A stretch of 64,000 bases of DNA from Siphonodentalium dalli (GCA_032622095.1 CP136066.1:112983319-113047318); one strand, 5' to 3'; numbered from the stretch's first letter, positions 45,945 to 58,223 are shown. Notes: generated from the letters alone by a model not told the origin. Made by a program: numbers and translations.

Positions 45945-46835
45945 TATATCTGTTAAATTAGTATAAGTAGCTTAACTGTACCAGGACTTCCAGTCTCTTG
46001 TTGAATAATTAATTCTGCTACTAGTTAGTAGGGCCTCTCTTCTAGAAATGTCAAGATCTTCCAGAATGACGACTACAATCCTCCAATATATTCAGCATGC
46101 CGTGTAGTTGATAGGATTGAGATTGAACTAACTGTCCAGATGGAGGATGATCGAACCCAACATTATTGCAGAGATGTTCATGATTATTGTATCATTTTCT
46201 ACAGTGACCTCTGCAGTAGATTAATTCTTATATATTGATGGTGGTGATAATATAATGTTGCGCGGAAGCAGTCTCTACTTTGATACAAGTTGTTGCAGAC
46301 CATGCACATGCTTTTGGCAAATGTCTTCTGTTGGGTGATGGGTTCCCATAACAGTTCAGGGACATGTGTCCTCAGTCCTCAAGATGTGGTGCGTGACACG
46401 CTCAGTAGACAGAGCGGACATGGCGAATTATCTGCCCCACGCTCTTTCCTATTTTGGATTTTTGGTTTTCGCCGTATCGCTTCTTTAGATAGGAAAGTAG
46501 TGTCAGAACTCACTGAACATGAAATGGCAGATACCTATAATTTTTGTTTAAGTATTTTGGATCAATAATGCCATCAGTGCCAACTGAACAGTAAATAACA
46601 TTGTTAGCTGTCCTGAATTTTTTAAAACTGTCATCAAGACTTCTGTATATTCAAATAGATTGCAATCTCTGAATCTTTTCGCATGCATGTCACTAATCAC
46701 CATTTTTTTCTGGTTCACTGGTGACAAAATGAACATACTGTCGTATCAATTTTTGAAAAAGGTGCCATATCCAGGTCTCCTGCTTGAATTATTGTCCGCC
46801 GACCCAACGGGTTCGGAGGACTATTATAATCAGCA
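45945..46835. other. No clear gene; possible minus-strand coding relic
   Basis: Read on the minus strand between about 46660 and 46400, one frame gives NVIYCSVGTDGIIDPKYLN, RYLPFHVQ and LLSYLKKRYGENQKSKIGKS with a few stops. It looks like old coding sequence, family unknown. Nothing is recognised in 45945-46290. Confidence 0.3.
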
Positions 46836-47620
46836 CGTCCGTCCGTCCGTCCGTGCGTCCGAGGTTTCCGGATGATAACTTTAGTTAGAGCGAACCAAAT
46901 TAAATTAAATTTGGTATGTGTGTTTACTAGCAGAAAAGACAGGTCAAGTTCGAATTCTGGTTCCGTCCGCCAATTTTCACCAGAATTATGCCCCTTTTTT
47001 TACTTAGAAAACCCCTGAAAGTTGGTTTCCGATGATAACTTTAGTAGAGTTAATCGGATTCAAACCAAATTTGGTATATTTCTTTCTCCCAGCAAAACAC
47101 AGGTCAAGTTCGAACTTGGGTTCTGCCCGACCTTATTTGGCAGAGTTATGCCCCTTTTTCGACTTAGAAAATTCAGTTTTTCTTCTGTTTTTTGGTTTCC
47201 GGATGATAACTTGATTTTGGATTGTTTATATGCAAAACCCGTTTTTTGGGAATTACTTATATCAAAATACAGCTCAAGTTCGAATTTCCGTTTAATCCGA
47301 TCATTTTTGCGAGAGTTATGGCCTTTTTTTGTCCGCCAGTATATTTTTTGTCATATAAAACCCCAAAAGTTGGTGTCCGGATGATAACTTTAGTAGAGTT
47401 AATCAGATTTAAACCAAATTTGGTATGTGTCTTTCTCCCAGCAAAACACAGGTCAAGTTCGAATTCGGGTTCCGCCCGCGAATTTTCACCAGAGTTATGT
47501 CCCTTTTTTACTTATAATTTTTGCCAATTTGAGGTTTCCGGATGATAACTTTAGTAAATGTGTACTGAATGAAATTAAATTTGATATGTAGGTTTACTAG
47601 CACTAAAGACAGGTTTGTAT
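46836..47620. repeat. Degenerate tandem repeat, five units of 160-178 bp
   Basis: After a (GTCC)n run at 46836-46860, units start near 46865, 47025, 47194, 47373 and 47533 with GGTTTCCGGATGATAACTTT. They continue with AACCAAATTTGGTATGT, GGTCAAGTTCGAA and GAGTTATGCCCCTTTTTCGA followed by CTTA. The same motif, more decayed, occurs inside the 3.87 kb units (8650-8850, 12525-12690, 16395-16580). Open frames across it are by-products. Confidence 0.85.
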
Positions 47621-47702
47621 GCGCAAATAACGGTCGTATCAAGCCGACACTTAGAGGCGGACATGAGGTCTACCGACCTTTTATTAGTTTTAATTCTAAA
47701 TT
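47621..47702. other. Spacer
   Basis: Short AT-rich spacer between the tandem repeat and the phosphotransferase relic. Confidence 0.4.
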
Positions 47703-47960
47703 TTAAGTTGATATGGTATGGCCGTTATTGGCGCGTATCTTCCATCGATCATTTGGATCTTGATGAAGGTGGAATAATGTTTTGGTAGTATTGTAAACAA
47801 TACGCCGTATGTCTTGTAAAGAGAGACTTAGATGTTTGTGTAGAAGGATCATGCCGGTATATCTAAAACCAACGCTGTCAATTATGGGGTAAAATGGCGC
47901 AGAATTTTGATGAGACAATGAGACGCTGCTTCAGACTTTGGTGGTTCAACTGATGGTACA
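47703..47960 (-). pseudogene. Tpt1/KptA-like RNA 2'-phosphotransferase remnant
   Basis: On the minus strand SHCLIKILRH matches the L-S-K-x-L-R-H motif at the start of Tpt1/KptA proteins. After a one-base frameshift, GFRYTGMILLHKHLSLSLQDI, then RRIVYNTTKT and finally WKIRANNGHTI match the conserved body ending in I-R-A-N-Q-G-H-S. Tpt1 removes the splice-junction 2'-phosphate from RNA using NAD+. The Gln of the last motif is Asn here, and the frame stops four codons later, so the second half of the enzyme is missing. A relic or truncated copy. Confidence 0.65.
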
Positions 47961-48064
47961 TTATTTGATATAGTTATGATTCTCATTTGTTTGTAAGTTT
48001 TGGTGTTCAGTGTTTTGTGTGTGATTATATATATGGCGAACTGGCAGCCTTTATGATCACGGGG

Positions 48065-48321
48065 TGTATCCCAAGGACCTATCCCATTACTCTCCTGACT
48101 CACCCAGACAGGAAACTGGTTAACAAACTAATTATCGCAAGCAGCTTATGGTGTCGCAGAGCTGGCGTGAGCACCGTATGTACCGGAGGACATACCCCAT
48201 ACCCACTGACTCGGCCCGACAGGAACAGAGAAAACTGGTTGACATACTTCAATTATCAGAAGCAGCGTATGAAGTGGCAGAGCCGGTGTGAGCACGGTAT
48301 GCATCCGGGGGGGGCATACAC
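48065..48321. repeat. Tandem duplication of ~128 bp
   Basis: Copies at about 48065-48192 and 48193-48321 share CCCGACAGGAA..., AACTGGTT.AC, AATTATC..AAGCAGC.TATG, GTGGCAGAGC.GG and GTGAGCACGGTATG. The second ends in a run of G's. Confidence 0.75.
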
Positions 48322-48543
48322 ATACCCCATTTCACATAGCTTCAGAACAGTTATCAAGACTGCAACTTTCTCCACAACTAATTCAAGTCCATGACGCATT
48401 TTACAAATGTGATAGAAAATGCTCTCTCGTTCTTATAAATTTGTAGAACCTGTCGCTTGATAAACTTTCCAAGCATCTTATAGTTTCATTTTGTTTTTCT
48501 ATGTTTCCTGAGTTGATCAACCTCATCATCATTTTAAACTTAC
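48322..48543. other. No gene seen
   Basis: AT-rich; may be an intron following the donor-like site at 48543. Confidence 0.35.
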
Positions 48544-50175
48544 GTTAGCTCTTCTTCCAACTTGGCAATTCTCCAATCAGTATTAGCAACTTTTTCTTTT
48601 AAGCTCTTCATTCCTCGAGTGTCTTTAATTGTCTGGCTAAAATATTTATTCCGTTGTAACTTTGTTGTAGCAAGTAAATTAAATGACAGTGTTTCTTGTT
48701 TCAGTTTTGTACTACTTCCCTCTGACTGAAAATAATTTTATTTCTTTTGCAATTTGTTCTTCGGTGCCAATTCTTTCTGTTTGTGCCGTACACCATTTTT
48801 CTTTAAAAAATGTTCATGTTCTAACTTTCTAACCATAGATCCATTCCTGTCATTGTTCTTCCAAATTTGAAGTTGTGTGCATAGTACTACTTGCTGGAGC
48901 AGGTGTAATTACATTTGGTGTTTCAACAGTTGAGGTGCTCATATCTGATGTTTTGTATACCTTAAATGGTTTCATTAAGGTGATGTCCTTGACAATTCTG
49001 TGTTTACTTTAGCTTTAGCGACCAATGAACTACAATTCTGGAAAGTGCGCTCTTCGTCAATTTCCTCAAGGTTCATAGCTCTCATTTGACTTATCCATTT
49101 CTTTAGAGACTGATATTAATTTGTCTTTCCTTATTCAAGTAATAATGGTAATGTATTACACTGTTTGATAAGCTTCTTTCAAAGAGAAATGACAACTGGT
49201 ATGTTTCCTGTCCAATGAGTTCAAAGTCTGCACCAATGTCACTTAGGTAATTATACGAACGTCGAGTCATTCTAAACATGCAAACACTAAATAGCAAGAT
49301 GGTGACAGTGTAGTCTGTTGTTGACACTGGGGACTAGTTCATCGGCCAAACTATTTCTAGATGTACAAAGATGTACAAAAAGTCACCAGTGGATATTGTT
49401 TGACAAGATGCTGACAGTTACAGTAATTGTACGTCTCTTTGGTTGAATGTGCTCTTCTTGCTGCTTAATGTGCTTCTACCATCAGGATGGAATAGTCACT
49501 ATCAGGGATCTCATGTTCAGGTGTTACCTGCTGGATAAAAATATATTTGTTAGTTGAATAAGAGATAGGCTGCCAATATGGCTAGATAGCTCAGGTTACT
49601 GTTTTCAGATTTTTGCATTTGTGTACCAGGAACCAGTCTATTCAACAAGAGACATTGGGTGACAGTAAATAATATATATACAGTCGCAGAAACAATGACA
49701 GACGACATAGATAACTGTTTTCATTCACTGAGCAATTGTATCAACTTTGTGACTAATGTCCTTCATTAAAATGTACTTTTATTTCCATGAAGTAGAAACT
49801 TTCACAATTGTTGCAACAGTTTGTGTATTAGAATATTCTGGACTGGTTGCGTCAATATGCTCAATAGCTAGATTATTTAATAATGGATTGTTTTGTAGGA
49901 ATGTAACTCCTCATTTATCATGTAACTCATATTGTTGTGCTGACCTTACTTCAATCTGAACACCATTTACCGCTGGACTACTGAGGTCCCTCGATATGCA
50001 CACTGTCAGGTTCTGACTGTTGATACCGATCTTGGGCCAAATGTTAATAAGTATACTACATCATGTGATACCTTTTGCGGAGTCACAAGACAGTGCCTTA
50101 TTCGAATATTCTATATCTGAACTTGTTTCAGCTGGCAGTTGAATACAAATGTCAGGAATCTCTTCGGCGAAATAT
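48544..50175 (-). pseudogene. Unidentified protein-coding relic, possibly multi-exon
   Basis: Protein-like minus-strand segments follow in order. QYFAEEIPDICIQLPAETSS and NSQNLTVCISRDLSSPAVNG (50170-49950). VTFLQNNPLLNNLAIEH (49900). QQVTPEHEIPDSDYSILMVE (49520). MRAMNLEEIDEERTFQNCSS (49085). KPFKVYKTSDM (48975). VRKLEHEHFLKKNGVRHKQK (48835). A charged coiled-coil-like block KLKQETLSFN...WRIAKLEEEL (48725-48545). The last block is bounded by a good acceptor, TTATTTTCAG, and a good donor, AC|GTAAGT, suggesting an exon of about 182 bp. Stops and frameshifts occur elsewhere. I do not recognise the family. Confidence 0.45.
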
Positions 50176-51235
50176 TGAACCAAACAAATGTTTAGGTAAT
50201 AAAATGAAAATAATTTCAAAGCTATGATTCATCAACCAAATTATTGACTTATCGATATGACGTACTATCATCATTTGAAGTAAGCACCATGTTATTTTGA
50301 TATATTCCGCATAAACGTATATAGAAACGATTTAGCCATAATGCAGGGTAAAGTTCCGGTAGCTACGAAAAAAATGGGCTTGTATTTAAAATGAATTAAT
50401 CGTAACTGGCTATCACACACAACACTGTTGAGGAAGGCTGACATACCAAAATATCCCCCAATAACCGATGTCGCCAATGTTATTCTGCTTTCGCAATTAA
50501 ATTAATAAATATTAACAATTTAAGGGCCAAAACTAGACGGTCGTTGTCGGTTTTCAAACACGATTAAGTCTTATTTACCAAATATAAAGAAATCAGTCGA
50601 TATTCGTACAAGTTATTGCGCTAACCCCAATCGAGCATTATCGCTGATTTGGGTGTTTTTATTTGTATATATTTTATTTCATTTTAGTTTAATTCACAGT
50701 TACGTCTATACATAGTTGCTTCGCTTAATTCCGATTCAGTTTCTCTCAGTGGTGATGTGGCATAACGGCTAAAACGACGTAAAATCATAACTAAACACAC
50801 AAACAAATATTCACAGTAGTGTGTGTGCATGGCACACAACCTTATTTTCAGGATTTCGGCATTATTCCAATCACTCTGATAAACTGACCTGAATACGTTG
50901 GGGGATTCAGATGTGTGAACCAATATCAAACTGTGAATTATATCAGACATGTTTTGAGGCTACATGTACCTGCAACTCAATTTAACTATCATTTGACGCA
51001 TCCTTTCCTTACTCATTTCTCTGTTGATTATGTAATTATAAGCTATGTATAAACATCAGCCATCTGACAAAGTTACCAGTGTACACAATATTAATAATAT
51101 GATCTTTATAAGATCATGGTCCTTTTAACGATCCTCTCTTGATGTATATTCTTCTGTTTGGACTGCCAATAAAGCATAAGCCTCAAGAAAACCACTTTCT
51201 TCTGAATCATGTAACCATGTAATTTCCGTTCGGCC
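50176..51235. other. No gene seen; SINE-like 3' fragment
   Basis: Around 50700-50815, GTTGCTTCGCTTAATTCCGA and GTGATGTGGCATAACGGCTA followed by AAACGACGTAAAA resemble the 3' end of the gag-bearing repeat (22215-22320). A palindrome GATCTTTATAAGATC lies near 51100. Confidence 0.45.
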
Positions 51236-53048
51236 CGGCGTAGAAAATGCCTACCGCCCCACTGCGAGGGGTAAGAATCCCCTAATGTGGCACCCTGTTT
51301 GTGATACGGATCAGCTCATGGTCCTCTTTGGTCCTACATCTCTTCAAGACGGGTGGTGGAGTTGACCCGGCTCAATCAATCGGCTAGTCACGCCTCTCCA
51401 CAGTGTTTCAGATTACATTTCTGCCATCTATTATGTTTCTGGTTTCTTCTGTTTTTCATGTATGTTGTTTCTTTCGTGTCGAAGGGTAGTCCGAGGCGGC
51501 TGCTGGGCTAGTTGTCGATTAGTTGCTTTCATATGGCAACTCATAAACAAAAACGTAAGAATGACCACCCGCCAAGTTCAACTGATGCTGAGGTCTGTCC
51601 TCAGTACTTGGTTTTGATCCAAATTCCAAGACACCTTCTGTATCTGTGATACATAGCATATGCGGATAATTAAAATCTGTCAAACCGATCAGGACTGGGC
51701 CACTAAGTGGCTCTCTTCTGATCGAATGTTCAAGAAACATTCAAGCTAAGCTGACGCTCTTGTGCAATTAACATCTATCGCACAAACACCAGTATTGATT
51801 GCTCCTCACAAGAAGTCCGTAGATTTATAAAAAAAACAGTTGATGGACAAAAATTTCCTTTGAATAGCTATCTCCTGACAATTCAATCGGTGCGATCGAT
51901 CATCCGCCGACATTGAAGGTTTGGTATATGAAGATTGATTTATTTAAGCACATATGTTCCAAACCCATTGTAATGTTTAAATGTCAGGTGTAGGGTCATG
52001 GCCAGGAGCATTGTGAGAGTAAAGAATCATTTGTGCGCGCTGTTCTGTTTCTGGGCATTATCATAAGGATTTGTACGAATTTTAAGAAATTGTTCTAAGT
52101 GTCAATGTTCACATGCTGCAATGGATCATTCAAGTCCCATTTGGGACTATGGATTCAACAATGTAAAGATGAGAAGCATCTGTCATATATAGATGCTAAA
52201 ATAAAGTTGGTCCTTGACCATCCATTCCACAGGTCACATTCTCAGCAATCGAGTCTACCAAAAAGTGTGTTGATGTCAGCACTCGGACACAAAGTCAAAC
52301 CAAACTCGCCAGTATATCACTACATGTAGACAAACAAGTTGAGGAGACTAATATTATTCCTGTTCCAGAACATGCAGTGCAGGTAATGGGTAGAGATTCT
52401 GCCGTTGAGACATTTCCTCCAAACCGATATATGCAGTTGATCCTATAATGTTCCAAAACAAAACTCATCAAGGTGTGTCAAGTCTTGACTCTCAGAAACC
52501 GGTGTTCTTTGAGAGTTCAAAGTTCGATGCGAAGTTTCACGAGAAAGGGTCAACTTTGGAAGGGACACCCATGTATGTGCGTGGCGGGAGGCTGGCCATT
52601 GGGTTAGGGATCGCCTGCGTGGTCGGTCGCCTGATTGTCAACTTAATGAATTAATTCATATTCATCAGATATTATAAATATCTTATCAACCATTCGGGAG
52701 GCGAGGTTGTCAGCTACCCCACATATTTCGATATGTAGAAGACTTATTAAATAAAATTAGTTAATTGCTGATTACTTTCCATGCAGGTTTCATATTTTGC
52801 TGTTCTTTTACTACTTTTATACGTTTTAGCATATGATTGCACACTGGTCAGTTTTTGAATTTATATTCCTGACTCCAAGTGGAAACATTCCTCTTGGGTG
52901 CTTTTATTTGTACATAGCTCATTGCATTGTTTTATCTGATCCACTGTCTGGTTTATCTACACAGTTGTATCTTTTTTGATACCTGATTCTGTTCTTGGTC
53001 GTGATATGACCTACCGGCTAAAACTACGTTAAACCCTAAATCAATCAA
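51236..53048 (+). mobile_element. Gag-bearing dispersed repeat, diverged fourth copy
   Basis: Starts at ATGCCTACCGCCCCACTGCG and ends GTTAAACCCTAAATCAATCA, aligned throughout with 9755-11215 but clearly diverged. Its existence outside the tandem array shows that the repeat is mobile or dispersed in its own right. Confidence 0.65.
51984..52330 (+). pseudogene. Gag-like CCHC remnant in the fourth copy
   Basis: GQEHCESKE, a degraded second knuckle, and LWIQQCKDEKHLSYIDAK can be read in different frames, matching the unit copies at the corresponding positions. Several frameshifts; more decayed than the tandem copies. Confidence 0.55.
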
Positions 53049-56000
53049 TATAATTTCCGTTCCTTAGTTCTGCCTTCTTACATTAAAATGAAACTTTCCT
53101 CCAATATTATCCATGGATGATGTGCCTGTTCTGGCACAGTTACATATACACATTGCGCTTAGATAAGAGATGTATGACTTTCAGTGCTATTAGCTAGTTT
53201 GAATGCATGCTTCAATGGATTGGCATGTAATATATATATAGACCAAAGGCCATGCAGCATCAGTTTGACTAAGAAAGTAAAAAAGAGCCCTACAATACAG
53301 GCGTAACAAGATATCTCACCCGTGTGACGCGTGCTCTTGCTTCGTGTTATGATAATTTCCTTGTTTGTTCATTAAGGATTAGTGGGATCCAATGTTTTGC
53401 TAGAAATTCACTCTCATATATAGTATATATATTAGTGATATTTTGTAGATCATGTCATGAATCTCTACTCCAGCTACGCCCGTGGATATCATATTCCAAC
53501 AATACAAAACTTGTGAACTTTTCGGTGTTCTGACCCATTCTGACATGGAACTAACTGTATAACACTGAACAAACAAGGCAGAGAAAAATATTTAGTTAAT
53601 ATTTGTTCCTCAATAAGCTACCTCACATTAGGGAGTAGTCCCAGCTCCTGATTGACTGTTTTTTTATTAATTTTTTTGGCTATATCGCAATAAGCATTTA
53701 ATTAACTACAGGGGAGAAATTCCATGATTGTAAGCGAAGCAAAATTGCGCAAAGTCGCTTAAATCGTGCAACATCGAGTTGGGACCTTCATCCACAGTGA
53801 TCTACATTATTAAGGAACATGTAATAACTAATAAATATATTACCTGCACTGTTTTTCAATGTTAAAACAAAACACAATTCGAGTGTTAGTGTGTTTGTCG
53901 ACATACGGCACGAGTACTAGCACTGAAGGATATGCACAGCCTCGAGTTATACCCTTCTACGATGGCACCTGTTTAAAAAACGCTCTTTAAAATCACTTCT
54001 AAAAAAAACAGCTCTTTAAAAAACACTCTTTAAAATCACTTACTCGGAAAAAATAACGCTCTTTTAAAAAATCTTAAATTGTTAACAGTGTTAGTGTAAA
54101 TAATATTTTATTTCTCAAAAGGCACATAAATACATATATAACATACACAAACATTCATATGAGATAAAGGGATCTGGCAGTAAGCCTAGGCTTATTCGTG
54201 GCCATTTCCGCGATATAAAATTTGTTCATGATATATTTTGGTCTCGAGTGATGAATTGTCCGTTCCACAGACACCCGCGAGCATATTCGCGGCTGATTGC
54301 CGCAGGTCCGACCCCCCCCCCCCCCCCGATTACATAATTTAACTGTGAGAGCGCTCTTATTTATTTTCACTACTCTTTGGATGAGCTATGTATATCTGTT
54401 AGTGATGGAACTCAGTTAAATCGTTTGGTTCTATCTATGAACTTTTGGAGTGACATGAAAACGACTGTATTTTCACTGTATTTTAACAGTGTTGGCATGC
54501 CAACAGACGGAGATCGGACCTTGTTAGCGCTGCCAGGTCTACACTGACAGCGCATAACATTGTAAGGATCGGGCGTATATATACAAAATCTATCTTGGGT
54601 CCCGTGCTGTTATGAGAAAGAAAAGTGTCTCACAAAACCAGACAGAGCTACAAAATATATTCAAACACAGGAAGAAATATCAATAATTTCTGTTATAGGC
54701 GTGCCCACTTTAATTTCTATAAAAAGTATTTGAATATAAGTACTAAAATGCATATTCAACTAATTTGCTTCGTTTCATATAATGCATGACAGCTTGATCG
54801 AATATGTCTTGTAATGATATTAGCACCGCGCCTGGAAATCCGGTTAAACCCAAAACTAGAACAACCAATGTTTTTTTAAATTTAGATGCCATCGCAGGTG
54901 CTTGTGGGCCTAACATTGAATCTATCTTTTTTGTTGTTGTGATAAAAGCCTAAAACGACTGAAATGCCGTTAAACTCAACACAAAAGATGCGATCTTTTT
55001 TCAGTTCAGACCAAACGCGCATGTGGGTCTAACGTGGATACCCACAATATCGTGTTATTAATCAAATTGAAGGGTCTTAGTAGACTCAGACAGATTACAA
55101 TTGAAGATAAAATTGCCACACGCAATTCCCCTTTTGACATATCTCAAACAACTTTATTTCAGAATGTGTATGCTATAAATTGATAAGATATACAGTCATG
55201 TCATTAAACACCAAACAAGACACATATGCATGTTCTGTTGTGTTGATCCGAGTTGCCTTGTTTGGATTGGGGACATCAGAACATAAATTAGGCAGTAAGT
55301 AATTTGGTAGATAAGATTGTATGTGTTGAGTTTTCCCTTATACACATATTTAAACGCGACGTTATTATCGTGATTGTGAAAGACATCGTAACAATGGGGC
55401 ATGTTTTCTTTCATAAGGTGGCTCTCACGATATTGTTTTTTCTTGGAAATACGCTGGGTGCTGAAGACAAGGTATGTGCTATATACAATACATATTCGGA
55501 TTAAGAATTAAGAGTTTCTGTCCTAATTCTGGTCCGTAGTCCTGGTTATGTTTATTATCAAGAAATGACGCAGTTACACTCGTGCTAACAGCAAAATCTG
55601 CTGTTTACCCCTATTGTAGTGGATTCAGATTCATTTCCAACTAAAGTAATTTGGTTTGTTTGTTTGTTTGTTTAGTCAGATATTAAATATTGCAAATTAG
55701 TGGCGACTTTGATTCAAATATACGATTGATTTGGCAGATTAACATTATTTTTTTTCCACTAGAACAAAAGTTCGGTTTTTATCGATAAATATTTAGTTTG
55801 AAATGTTCGGTATATTGTCTCATGTAGTGAAGCGTGGACATCGAGTCGGTGCTGTCCATGCTTTTTGTTTGTTCATCGTCTGTTATAATTCGTCGAACAG
55901 TTTATCCTGGAAATATGTACAAGAATTGGAAACATGGCTTTTACTCGATCGATTGGCGTTTGAATTTTAGGAATCTGTTCAGACGTTTGTGAATTATAGA

Positions 56001-56053
56001 CGTTAGAAGTGAGGAGGATTTCGAAAAAGTGAACTCCATGGTGACGAATTATT
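53049..56053. other. No gene seen; simple repeats
   Basis: Contains a TA run near 53235, irregular CGCTCTTTAAAA repeats at 53980-54075, a C-tract of about 18 at 54311-54328 and (GTTT)n at 55657-55675. Around 54940-54985 there is another short-retroposon-like tail (AAACGACTGAAATGCCGTTA). Open frames are short and unrecognised. Confidence 0.45.
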
Positions 56054-56245
56054 ACGCCACCGTAGTGTGGTGTTTATTGCTTTTGGTTTTTTTGTATCGC
56101 ATGGGCGATCGATAATTCACTGGGTGATTGTACATTCGGCAAACCTCGTCAGATTCCGTCACCGTTTCATCGTACCGATAATTACGAGAGTACAACTAAG
56201 ATTGGCACATGTGTTTACGTCACCGGTGTAATTGTGGGGACATGC

Positions 56246-57010
56246 TTCTATTATGAAGGTTTGCTATCCCGAAGGTCCGCTATTCCGAAGGTTCTCTATT
56301 CCGAAGGTTTTTGTTATTTTTAGGTTAATTCTATATTTTAAAGTATTGAGACTAATTTGAGAGGGTTCATTTTCACAAAGATTCTTTATATGGAGTGTGC
56401 GCTCACATCCGAACTGATCATGCGCGCACACCGATACAGATACAGGAGGAAATAACTTAACTTAGAACATTAAATGTGATTTTGTTTTGTTTTCGCTGGT
56501 TTTCTTGAGATTTTATGTCATTACGTGGGCCCATACCTTTGAATTCTTGGCATATACTATGAATGTTGTGGTATATATGGACCCTCCCGCATTGGGACAT
56601 GACATAGGTTCAGTTGACTTAAGTGGTGTTCTGTGTGTGCTCCAATTTGGAGTTCATTATTTTAAGGGCCAAGTTTAGAATTTTATGGGTCCATACCTTT
56701 GAACTCTGGGCATATAATATGAATATTGGGGGGCATGGCTCTATTCCGAAGGTTCACTATCCCGAAGGTCCATTATTCCGAAATTTCTCTGAATGTTCGC
56801 TATTCCGAAGGTTCACCAATCCGAAGGTTCGTTATTCCGAAGGTTCTGTGTTCCAAAGATTTTTTTTATTTTAAGGTTAATTCTATATTCTAAAGTAACG
56901 AGAGGGTTCATTATCACGAAGATTCTTTTTATGAAGGAAATAACGTAAAACATTAAATGTGATTTTGTTTTGTTTTCGAGGGTTTTCTTGAGTTTAATGT
57001 CATTACGTAT
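56246..57010. repeat. CTATTCCGAAGG minisatellites with duplicated flanks
   Basis: Tandem ~15 bp units CTATTCCGAAGGTTC lie at 56246-56309 and again at 56739-56858. Each is followed by the same segment (TTAATTCTATATT, AGAGGGTTCATT, AACATTAAATGTGATTTTG, TTTTCTTGAG, TGTCATTACGT), so array plus flank was duplicated. A further ~45 bp duplication (CCATACCTTTGAA, CATATA.TATGAAT) lies between them. Confidence 0.8.
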
Positions 57011-57467
57011 GACCTTATTTCTCATTACATATTCACGCCAAGGAGCCCACACAATTGCTATGTTACGATGCGATTTAATGTGATTATGTGTGACCTAATA
57101 TCTCAATAATCTGAGGCAAGAGTACGCCTGCTAAAGGCGAATTATAACAGTTGGGGGTATAACGCTCAATAAATACTGGAGGCTATAACAAACTGCGCAG
57201 TAGAATATCGCTGAATGGACGAGTATGAGATGAGCCTAAATGCAATTGTGACTTTGTTTAAAGGCCCACTTAATTTTCGAGTCATTAATTTTTTATAGTA
57301 TATACGGTTTTAATAACAATTTATGCCATAAAATTTGAATAAACTACTATAATTCATCACCATTTGAAAGGCAGAATACTTCTATCTCCTAGTTTGAAAC
57401 ACCTTCAAAATACCGCGTCGTATATCTAGCAATTAGCAACCAACATGTCCTCCTCGGCTTTCCATAG

Positions 57468-57978
57468 ATTTCAACGTAATTTGATACCTATGGGTATTTG
57501 TGTCCGGGAAGTGTTTTGAACGGGTCAAATCGTGACCCCGACCTGACCTTGACCTTTAAAACTGTCAATGCAAGGTCAATTTGGGTAAAACGGACAAATT
57601 TCGGCGAAATTTGATACTAGGGATACTTTGGTCTGAGGAGAGTTTTGAACGTGTCAAATCGTGACCTCGGCCTGACCTTGACCTTCAATATGGCCAATCA
57701 AAGGTCAACTCGGATAAAACGGATAGATTTCGACGAAATTTGATACCTATGGGTACTTTTGTCGGGGGGGGGGGTGTTTTGGACGGGTCAAATCATGACT
57801 CTGACCTTACCTTGACCTTCAAAATTGTTAATTAAAGGTCAAGTTGGGTAAAACGGACGGATTTCGACGAAATTTGATACCTATGGGTAGTTTTCTACGG
57901 GTGGGGGTGTTTTGGACTGGACAAATCATGACCCTGACCTGACCTTGACTTTCGAAATAGTCAATTGAAGGTCAAATC
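57468..57978. repeat. Four ~133 bp units carrying TGACCTTGACCT
   Basis: Units start near 57468, 57604, 57736 and 57871 with AATTTGATACCTATGGGTA. They contain GGGTCAAATCGTGACC, then CCTGACCTTGACCTT, then a second half-site AAGGTCAA in the opposite sense about 25 bp later, and TAAAACGGA. The motif is present in all units with variation (TGACCTTACCTTGACC in unit 3, TGACCTTGACTTT in unit 4). It lies inside the second Helentron-like element. Confidence 0.85.
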
Positions 57979-58223
57979 GCACCTTTCACCGGAAAGCAGA
58001 TGTGAAACAGCCCGGGTGAAGTCGGGCCTATCAGCTTGTGTAATAAAGAAGACAGTTTGATGAAAGTAATGTATGCCACGGGAAAACTTGAAATATGGAA
58101 GTACGCAAATTTCCCGCATAAAATTTGAAAGCTAGTTTATAGAATAATTGTATTATTATTTATATTTATGGCTAATAATACGATCTTGGTGGCGTTACCA
58201 TTTCTGACTATGGTTTTCTTGTA

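Larger units (their letters stand above)
56054..58223 (+). mobile_element. Second Helitron2/Helentron-like element, 2.17 kb
   Basis: Starts ATTATT|ACGCCACCGTAGTGTGGTG and ends with the same block as the 18794-22176 element: ATCTTGGTGGCGTTACCATT, TCTGACTATGG and TTTTCTTGTA. If it ends at 58223, the flanks are again T|T, as in the element whose empty site is visible. The last ~85 bp resemble the first element; the interiors are unrelated. Two internal arrays are listed separately. No protein is encoded. Confidence 0.65.
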
